This document shows, piece after piece, positions 21,364 through 27,067 of a stretch of DNA of 27,067 nucleotides. This stretch comes from DYFX01 sp964400625. GTDB lineage: Bacteria; Patescibacteriota; Patescibacteriia; SG8-24; DYFX01. Both the position numbers and the translations under genes were made by a program. The first letter of the stretch is position 1; each line of letters starts with the position of its first letter. A model generated the notes under the pieces. That model was given only the letters and a program-made list of their open reading frames with translations, ran no database searches and had not been told where the DNA came from. The stretch covers positions 1 to 27,067 of the forward strand of contig CAYNUS010000012.1 of NCBI GenBank assembly GCA_964400625.1, read 5' to 3'.

Positions 21364-21972
21364 ATGAGCAACCCCCTCCAAGAGAAGTTGCTGTTGTATC
21401 GGGTACGCGCGAAGAAGGATCCGGAAGCATACGGGAAGATCTACGATCTCTATGCTCGCCGGATTTATCGTTTCGTGTACTTCAAGGTTTCTTCAGAGGA
21501 AGAGGCGCAAGACCTCACCGCTGACGTCTTCTTGAAGGCCTGGTCCTTCCTTCTCGACGAGAAAGGCGGAGAAGTCCGCCATCTGAGCGCGCTCCTCTAT
21601 AGCATCGCCCGCAACCGCGTGATCGACCACTATCGGTCGCGCGCGAATCGCGAGACGCTTCCTCTGGCCGAAGGGGCCGAAGAGATGCTCGCCGACGACC
21701 GCATGGACCTCAAGAAGGTCGATGCGGGACTCGACGCCAAGATGCTGGAGAAGCGGCTGCGCTCGCTCAAGGATGAATATCGCGAGGTGTTGGTGATGAA
21801 GTATCTCGACGAACTCGAGACGCCGGAAATCGCCCGCATCCTCGGCAAGACCCACGGGAACGTGCGCGTGCTCCTGCACCGCGCGACCGAAGCCTTGCGC
21901 GACCTCGTCGCCGCTGACGAAAAAAGCCATGCAGAGCCCGATCGTGGAACAACTGAAGTCGTTGAAGCATGA
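21364..21972 (+). CDS. ECF-type RNA polymerase sigma factor
   Basis: The 202-residue protein has the two-domain layout of extracytoplasmic-function sigma factors. Region 2 is at about 20-90: YGKIYDLYARRIYRFVYFKV, then AQDLTADVFLKAW (the core-binding and -10 recognition helices) and LLYSIARNRVIDHYR. Region 4 is at about 125-185: LEKRLRSLKDEYREVLVMKYL and TPEIARILGKTHGNVRVLLHRA, the -35 recognition HTH. It directs polymerase to a specific gene set. Its 3' end overlaps the DUF5667 gene by 44 bp in another frame, implying translational coupling and a matched regulator pair. The S-layer-like gene downstream is a possible but unproven target. Confidence 0.92.
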   Translation: MSNPLQEKLLLYRVRAKKDPEAYGKIYDLYARRIYRFVYFKVSSEEEAQDLTADVFLKAWSFLLDEKGGEVRHLSALLYSIARNRVIDHYRSRANRETLPLAEGAEEMLADDRMDLKKVDAGLDAKMLEKRLRSLKDEYREVLVMKYLDELETPEIARILGKTHGNVRVLLHRATEALRDLVAADEKSHAEPDRGTTEVVEA

Positions 21973-22987
21973 GCGTGCGGGCGGAAGCCCGGACGCGCAG
22001 TGGCTCGTTTCCACGAAAGAGACCCTGATGATGCAGATCGGCAACACGGTCGGCGCCGAACGCCGGACCGGTTTTCGCGCGTTCGCCGAATCCCTGCGCG
22101 TCTTCTTCCCTGAGAACCTCGCCAAGGCGATGGCCGTCCCGATGGCCGTCTTCCTCCTGGTCGTCGGCGCCGGACTCGGCTCCTCCGCCGTGGTCGCCGC
22201 CGCGCATGACACCCTGCCCGGCCACCCCCTCTATAACGTGAAGCTCGCCGCCGAGGACCTGAACCTCCGCCTCGCCCGCAAGTCCGACCGCACCGAACGC
22301 CGTGTCGAGATCGCCGGTCGACGCCTCAACGAGATGGCCCGCCTCGCCGCCAGCGTCGACCTCCAGAAGGAAGACAAGATCGAGCGCGTGGCGAACCTCT
22401 TCTCCGACGAGATGAACGCCATCCGCAAGGACCTCGCCGACCTCCAGGACGAGAAGGACGCCGACGAGGCCATCCGCATCGCCCTCCGCGTCGAAGCCAA
22501 AGTGGACGAATACCAGGCGATCTTCAAACACGGCCTGTTCGTCGGACGCCCCTCCTTCCGGATGGCGCTCCTGAACCTCGACCAGGTCTCGGTGAAGGCG
22601 CTGGAGATCCTCCTCGAGAAACAAAGCCTCGCCTCGAACGTCCTACCTGAAGCCCAGCTCTCCTCGGCCGTCGGCCGCAAGATCGACACCTTCGCCGCCC
22701 ACGTCGCCAAGACCCAGGACGCGCTCACCGGAGGCGCCGCCTCGCCGAGCCAGCTCCTCACCGTCCGCGCCCAAGAGGCCGTCGATGAAGCCAAGGAGCT
22801 TCTCGAGCAAGGCGACTTCCGCGCCGCGATGAAGAAGGTGAGCGAAGGCGCCGAACTCGTGAGCGAGGCCGAGAACGCCGACAAGGACCCCGACAACAAC
22901 GCCGCGCCGATCGATTCGGCCACCGGCACCGAAGCGGCCCCCGACGCCTCCGCGTCCTCGACCGACCCCGTTTCCTCCCAACCATAG
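21929..22987 (+). CDS. DUF5667 membrane protein, probable anti-sigma partner
   Basis: The 352-residue protein has a cytoplasmic N-terminus (1-66) with the repeated Lys/Glu pattern of anti-sigma tails, one membrane segment (about 67-91), then the DUF5667 signature LPGHPLYNVKLAAED (96-110), in which a LPG-x-PLY-x-VK turn starts a long helical outside domain (about 105-320, many Glu/Lys/Arg heptads). It ends in an Ala/Ser/Asp/Pro-rich tail. DUF5667 proteins are often encoded next to ECF sigma factors and are presumed to sense the envelope and hold the sigma factor; I infer the same here. The start lies inside the sigma gene (44-bp overlap). The stop is followed two bases later by a palindromic repeat element. 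Confidence 0.82.
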   Translation: MQSPIVEQLKSLKHERAGGSPDAQWLVSTKETLMMQIGNTVGAERRTGFRAFAESLRVFFPENLAKAMAVPMAVFLLVVGAGLGSSAVVAAAHDTLPGHPLYNVKLAAEDLNLRLARKSDRTERRVEIAGRRLNEMARLAASVDLQKEDKIERVANLFSDEMNAIRKDLADLQDEKDADEAIRIALRVEAKVDEYQAIFKHGLFVGRPSFRMALLNLDQVSVKALEILLEKQSLASNVLPEAQLSSAVGRKIDTFAAHVAKTQDALTGGAASPSQLLTVRAQEAVDEAKELLEQGDFRAAMKKVSEGAELVSEAENADKDPDNNAAPIDSATGTEAAPDASASSTDPVSSQP

Positions 22988-22989
22988 GA

Positions 22990-23063
22990 ATGTCACCCCG
23001 GAAGCGCGAAGCGCTATCCGGGGCCTCGAATCCGAGACCCCGGCTCTTCGGCCGGGGTGACAT
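22990..23063. repeat. 74-bp gene-less palindromic element
   Basis: Outer arms atgtcaccccgg (22990-23001) and ccggggtgacat (23052-23063) are perfect 12-bp inverted repeats; the inside holds further palindromes (agcgc-gaa-gcgct; ccccggctcttcggccgggg). The ends, at-g-tcaccccgg, resemble the ends of cassette B (at-a-ccaccccgg), so this may be a nuclease-less relative. It starts two bases after the DUF5667 stop codon and could also act as a terminator. Confidence 0.65.
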
Positions 23064-23260
23064 GAAAAACATTAATCATCGTCCCTCCGGAACTCCCGGA
23101 TCGAAGCTCGCGGCCTACTTCCTTATAAGTACGCCCCGCGCTCCGATCCAGGAGGAAAACTCCGGACGGGCCCGCCCGTTAGGGCACTGGCAGCATTACA
23201 AGGTCGAGGCCGAAAGGCCGTGCTGTCGGAACTAAACTTGAAGTGAAAGGTACTCTACTT
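23064..23260 (+). promoter_or_regulatory. Structured leader of the S-layer-like gene
   Basis: The gap before the S-layer-like gene contains a -10-like TTATAAG (23123-23129) without a clear -35. It also holds pairing segments ggatcg (23098-23103) with cgatcc (23144-23149), a stray AGGAGG (23150-23155) with no start codon after it, and a hairpin cagca (23191-23195)/tgctg (23221-23225) enclosing a GGCC-GAAA-GGCC tetraloop (23208-23219). Long structured leaders are known to stabilise S-layer messages. The gene's own Shine-Dalgarno is probably AAAGG at 23246-23250. Confidence 0.45.
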
Positions 23261-26200
23261 ATGACCGATGTTCTGAAAATGAGCCGCAAGGCTCTGACCG
23301 TGGGCATCGTCCTCTCGACCGTTCTCTGGTCGATGATGGCGTCCGTCCTGGTCGCTCCCTTGAAAGCGTCTGCCGCCGGCTGCACGAGCGGTAGCTTGAT
23401 CAAGGGTTCTCTCCCGGCCGTGTACTACTGCGGTTCCGACGGGAAGCGCTACGTGTTCACGAACGACAAGGCGTACAAGACCTGGTACGCGGACTTCTCG
23501 TCCGTCATGACCATCTCCGACGCCGACCTCGCGTCCATCCAGATCGGTGGCAACGTCACCTATCGCCCGGGCGTGAAGATGCTCAAGATCGTCTCCGACC
23601 CGAAGACCTACGCGATCGCGCACGGCGGCGTCCTTCGCCACGTGCCGTCCGAGGCCTGCGCCGTCACCCTGTACGGCTCGGCTTGGAACACGATGATCGA
23701 CGACGTCTCGGACGCGTTCTTCACGAACTACTCCGTCGGCGCGGCCATCAACGCTTCTTGCTCCGACTACGACAAGAACGCCGAGATGTCCTCGTCCCAG
23801 TCGATCAACGCCGACAAGAACCTGTCGACGTCCGGCGTCTCGGGCACGGCCTCGGTCTCCAAGGCCTCCGACTCCCCGGCTGGCGCGACCCTTCCGAAGG
23901 GCGCGATGGGCGTGAACTTCCTCAAGTTCAACCTGTCCAACAACGGCTCCGCGATGACGGTCGACTCCGTCACGCTCCGCCGCACGGGTCCGGGCGCCAC
24001 GACCGACATCTCCGCCGTCTACCTGTATGAGGGCGCTTCCCGTCTGACCACGGGCCGCTCCGTCAACAGCTCGACGAACGAGGTCACGTTCACCGGCCTC
24101 AACCTCTCGCTCGCGTCCGGCCAGACCCGCACCCTGTGGGTCGCCGTCGACATCGCGACGGGCGCTTCCGCCGGCAACGTCCACGCCATGGAACTCTCCA
24201 AGGCGATGTCCGGCACGACGATGCTCTCGGGCTCGCCGTTCTCCGGCTCGAACTTCACGCTCGCCGGAACGACGGTCGGTTCGCTGACCATCGCGAAGAC
24301 GGGCTCCATCACCGACCCGAAGGCGGGCGAGATGGAAGCGAAGATCGCTGAGTTCACGATCGCGGCCGGTTCTTCCGAAGACGTCCGCCTCGAGCGCCTC
24401 ACGCTCTTCCAGGGCGGCAACCTCTCGGGCGCCAACCTCACGAACCTCAAGCTCAAGCAGGCGGGTCTCACGATCGCCACGGCGACTGGCTTCGACGCCA
24501 ACCTCCGCGCGACGTTCGTCCTGTCCATGCCGGGCATGCTGCTCGAGAAGGGCGCCACCAAGACCTTCCAGGTCTACGGCGACATCGGTGGCGCGGCTCG
24601 CGCCGGCGACAACCTCAAGCTCTACGTCGAAGAGAACTCTGACCTTCGCGGTGTCGGTCAGACCTTCGGCCAGGGCACGACCGTGACCCGCACCGCTTAC
24701 GACGGTACTTCCTGCACCAGCTCCGCTGGCCAGTGCTCGTACTCCGAAGTGGAGGCCGGTCAGATCACCCTCGCCTTCCTCGGCCCTTCCTCCAAGGACG
24801 TCGCTGAGAACGGCAACGACATCGAAGTCTTCCGCTTCACGATGGTGGCCCAGTCCAACGTCGAAGTCCGCAACCTCCGCACGACCATCACGGCTTCGGC
24901 CGCTGGCGCCGGATCTTCCGGTCTTCTCACGACTTCCAACGTCGCGAACTACACGGACATCAAGGTGACCAACGTCGCCTCTGGCTCCACCTGGTGGGGT
25001 CCGAAGGATGTCACGGGTACGGACAACGGCGCGGGTGACACCACCCAGTCGTTGGACTTCAACGATGTCCAGACCCTCCAGGCTGGCGTCGTCTACACCT
25101 TCAGCGTCACGATGGACGTCGAGACCTCTGCGCTCGCCGGTCAGACCGTCACCTTCCGCAAGGATGCATGGCAGTCCTCCGACCTTCGCAACCTCGACAA
25201 CTCCACCTTCCTCTCGCCGACGGCTGACGTCGTCCCGAGCGGTGCGTTGACGGGCAACCCGATGACGATCACGGCCGCGTCGCTCGTGGCCTCGCTCGGC
25301 TCGACCCCGACCTCGCAGTCCTTCGTCAAGGGCTCCGCGGGCGTTGACACGCTCGGTCTCAACCTCAAGGCTGGTGACGCCACGGCGATCACCGTCACGG
25401 AGGTCTCCACGATCGGTGCGATTGACGATGTCCCGTCTGGCGCCTTTGCCAACGGCGTCGAGAACACCCTCAACGTCTCCGATGTCGTCACGTCTTGCCG
25501 TCTCATGGACGGCGCGACCCAGCTCGGCACCTCCAAGTCGCCGACGGTCGCCACCGGCGTGATGAACTTCACGGGCATCAATCTCACGATTGCTGCCGGC
25601 CAGACCAAGAGCCTGAAGGTCAACTGCGACCTTTCGAACTCCGCCCCTGGCTCTGAACGGATTGCCTTCACGGTCGTGGGCGTCACCGCTCAGGATCCGG
25701 ATGGCACGGCTGTCACCACGACGGATACTGCTCTTGCGACGATTGACTCCAGCAACCGTATCAACGGTGGCAACGGAGCGCCGCCGACCCCGACCACGAT
25801 CATCACGATCACGGGTACCGGCACGATGTCGTACACGCTCGCTCCGGACGACACTGAGTCCGAAGCTGGCCTCGTCATCGCCGGCAACACGGTCGTCCTC
25901 GCCAAGATCCGCCTCACCGCGGCCAACGAGGAACTGAAGCAGACCAAGATGCGCGTCTCGCTCACGGGCGCGAACCAGTCCAGCGTCGTCAGCATGAGCC
26001 TCTACGACGGGGCCACGCTGGTCGCCGGTCCGGTCCCGCTCTCGGGCCAGAATGCCGACTTCTCGGGCTTCAACTTCGTGGTCCCGAAGGATGGCTCCAA
26101 GACCCTCACGGTCAAGGCCGTCCTGAACACGATCTCGAGCGGCGCCGTCTCCGGCGCTAACCTCCAGGTCATGACGGACCTCTCCTCTCCGGACGCCGGA

Positions 26201-26884
26201 ACCTTCGAGTACCGCGGCACCTCGTCCAGCACGGTCGTCTCGACGATCGCTTCGACGGATGTCACGGGTCGCAACAAGGTCCTCCGCAAGACCAAGCCGA
26301 CCGTCAGCCTGGCCGCTCTCCCGACGACCACCTTGTCCAACGGCACGATGGTCCTCGGACGCGTCACCATCACGGCTGACTCAGCTGAACAGGTCTCGTT
26401 GAAGCACATCACGTGGACGGCCAACAAGACGTCCGCGACGGTGCTCACCAACCCGACCGGTGAGTCCGCCATGCGCGAAGTCGGTCAGGGTTCGCACATC
26501 GCTGGTGATGCCGAACTGACCAACTGTGGCGCCGGTCAGACGACGTGTCTGGTCGCGAGCACCTTCGACACTGAACAGGTCATTGCCGCTGGTACCTCGA
26601 AGACCTATGAGCTCGTCTTGCTCGTCGGCTCTGCCGTCAGCAACGCCTCGGTCAGCACCAACATCGCGACGGACAGCGTGTTGATTACCAACTCGCTTGA
26701 CGATGTCGGTGCAGGAACCGATGTCGGTGACTCGATCACCGGCGACGCGACCGCGTTCAACTTCATCTGGTCCGACAACTCGGCCATCCCGCACAACGAC
26801 ACGTTGGCTGGATCTGCCGACTGGACCAACGGGTTGTACGTCAAGGTCCTCCCGACCGACACCCAGACCGTCCTCTTCCCGTAA
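23261..26884 (+). CDS. Large S-layer-like surface protein
   Basis: The 1207-residue protein has a signal peptide (1-39, cleavage after KASA), then a domain at about 41-165 that I recognise from Patescibacteria surface proteins: YYCGSDGKRYVFTNDKAYKTWY, TISDADLASIQIGGNVTYRPG and GGVLRHVPSEACA. The rest is about six Ig-like beta-sandwich repeats of roughly 130-180 residues, Thr/Ser/Ala/Gly-rich and poor in Cys, with a recurring phrase such as LASGQTRTLWVAVDI, LEKGATKTFQVYGDI, IAAGQTKSLKVNCDL or VPKDGSKTLTVKAVL before each repeat end. It is probably the main surface-layer or a major cell-wall protein. ATG at 23261 is chosen over GTG at 23243 for its signal peptide and Shine-Dalgarno. The second half uses more T-ending codons than the first. 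A strong terminator follows. Confidence 0.85.
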   Translation: MTDVLKMSRKALTVGIVLSTVLWSMMASVLVAPLKASAAGCTSGSLIKGSLPAVYYCGSDGKRYVFTNDKAYKTWYADFSSVMTISDADLASIQIGGNVTYRPGVKMLKIVSDPKTYAIAHGGVLRHVPSEACAVTLYGSAWNTMIDDVSDAFFTNYSVGAAINASCSDYDKNAEMSSSQSINADKNLSTSGVSGTASVSKASDSPAGATLPKGAMGVNFLKFNLSNNGSAMTVDSVTLRRTGPGATTDISAVYLYEGASRLTTGRSVNSSTNEVTFTGLNLSLASGQTRTLWVAVDIATGASAGNVHAMELSKAMSGTTMLSGSPFSGSNFTLAGTTVGSLTIAKTGSITDPKAGEMEAKIAEFTIAAGSSEDVRLERLTLFQGGNLSGANLTNLKLKQAGLTIATATGFDANLRATFVLSMPGMLLEKGATKTFQVYGDIGGAARAGDNLKLYVEENSDLRGVGQTFGQGTTVTRTAYDGTSCTSSAGQCSYSEVEAGQITLAFLGPSSKDVAENGNDIEVFRFTMVAQSNVEVRNLRTTITASAAGAGSSGLLTTSNVANYTDIKVTNVASGSTWWGPKDVTGTDNGAGDTTQSLDFNDVQTLQAGVVYTFSVTMDVETSALAGQTVTFRKDAWQSSDLRNLDNSTFLSPTADVVPSGALTGNPMTITAASLVASLGSTPTSQSFVKGSAGVDTLGLNLKAGDATAITVTEVSTIGAIDDVPSGAFANGVENTLNVSDVVTSCRLMDGATQLGTSKSPTVATGVMNFTGINLTIAAGQTKSLKVNCDLSNSAPGSERIAFTVVGVTAQDPDGTAVTTTDTALATIDSSNRINGGNGAPPTPTTIITITGTGTMSYTLAPDDTESEAGLVIAGNTVVLAKIRLTAANEELKQTKMRVSLTGANQSSVVSMSLYDGATLVAGPVPLSGQNADFSGFNFVVPKDGSKTLTVKAVLNTISSGAVSGANLQVMTDLSSPDAGTFEYRGTSSSTVVSTIASTDVTGRNKVLRKTKPTVSLAALPTTTLSNGTMVLGRVTITADSAEQVSLKHITWTANKTSATVLTNPTGESAMREVGQGSHIAGDAELTNCGAGQTTCLVASTFDTEQVIAAGTSKTYELVLLVGSAVSNASVSTNIATDSVLITNSLDDVGAGTDVGDSITGDATAFNFIWSDNSAIPHNDTLAGSADWTNGLYVKVLPTDTQTVLFP

Positions 26885-26962
26885 TCGGGTAGGGAACTCG
26901 TCTCGGGCTTCGGCCTGGATCTGACCGGTACGCGAGGGTTCGCCTAAGCGATCCGGAAAGAG

Positions 26963-26995
26963 CAAACCCCCTCCGCAAGGAGGGGGTTTGTGTTT
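26963..26995 (+). terminator. Intrinsic terminator of the S-layer-like gene
   Basis: caaaccccctcc (26963-26974) and ggagggggtttg (26979-26990) form a perfect 12-bp stem with a GCAA tetraloop, followed by TGTTT. Confidence 0.94.
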
Positions 26996-27003
26996 AAAAA
27001 GGA

Positions 27004-27050
27004 GATCCCGGAGAACTCCCCCTGCCCCCTCTTTAGCAAAGAGGGGGATC
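27004..27050. repeat. Palindrome at the right edge
   Basis: ccccctcttt (27025-27034) and aaagaggggg (27038-27047) form a 10-bp stem with a 3-nt loop, and gatcc/ggatc pair around it. It looks like one more palindromic repeat, possibly cut by the window edge. The last 17 bases show nothing else. Confidence 0.5.
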
Positions 27051-27067
27051 CGGATATCAAACGTCCT

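Noticed and set aside
26885..26947. In-frame extension past the S-layer stop codon to a second TAA (20 more residues)
   Set aside because: The extension has no recognisable anchor or sorting motif, and short open stretches are expected by chance at this GC content.

Overview
The window is a high-GC bacterial chromosome segment (by eye well above 60% G+C) with the standard genetic code: TGA is used as a normal stop. The combination of a large S-layer-like protein carrying the N-terminal domain typical of Patescibacteria surface proteins, a DUF5667 protein paired with an ECF sigma factor, many envelope genes and few metabolic genes suggests a Candidate Phyla Radiation / Patescibacteria member (Uhrbacteria-like lineages come to mind). 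This is an inference from family knowledge. One C-terminal domain that looks like an outer-membrane beta-barrel sits oddly with the monoderm envelope expected of that group. I see no tRNA, rRNA, CRISPR array or prophage.

Layout, left to right. smpB (minus) is divergent from a four-gene plus-strand operon at 564-4157: an AI-2E-family permease, a membrane protein, a degenerate HtrA-like protease with a PDZ domain, and a Wzz-like chain-length protein, closed by a strong terminator. Next comes a secreted-protein region (4.2-9.6 kb): a collagen-repeat protein with a structured ~200-nt leader, then three lipoproteins that appear to share a Cys-to-Cys domain. A GIY-YIG gene inside palindromic repeats interrupts this region. 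From 9.6 to 12.4 kb lie an O-antigen ligase/polymerase-like protein and a GT4 glycosyltransferase. A PurM-like gene and a YunG/deaminase fusion then diverge from a shared region holding a perfect 14-bp palindrome.

From 14.7 kb there is a minimal GIY-YIG element bounded by perfect 32-bp inverted repeats, a second GT4 glycosyltransferase (probably leaderless), and a minus-strand pair made of a glycosyl-hydrolase-like/FG-GAP secreted protein and a membrane-anchored beta-sandwich protein. A third GIY-YIG cassette follows, then an apparently autoregulated small HTH protein, an ECF sigma factor overlapping a DUF5667 membrane protein, a 74-bp palindromic element, and a 1207-aa S-layer-like protein with a structured leader and terminator.

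Most of the window therefore builds, decorates and regulates the cell surface. Promoters are unusually readable: several are TTGACA-N17-TAnnnT, and four share an extended -35 of TTGACAAAA. The best candidates for something undescribed are (1) the GIY-YIG cassettes framed by inverted repeats, (2) the leader RNA at 4367-4568, whose apical loop is complementary to its own Shine-Dalgarno sequence, and (3) the disulfide-bracketed domain shared by three neighbouring lipoproteins.
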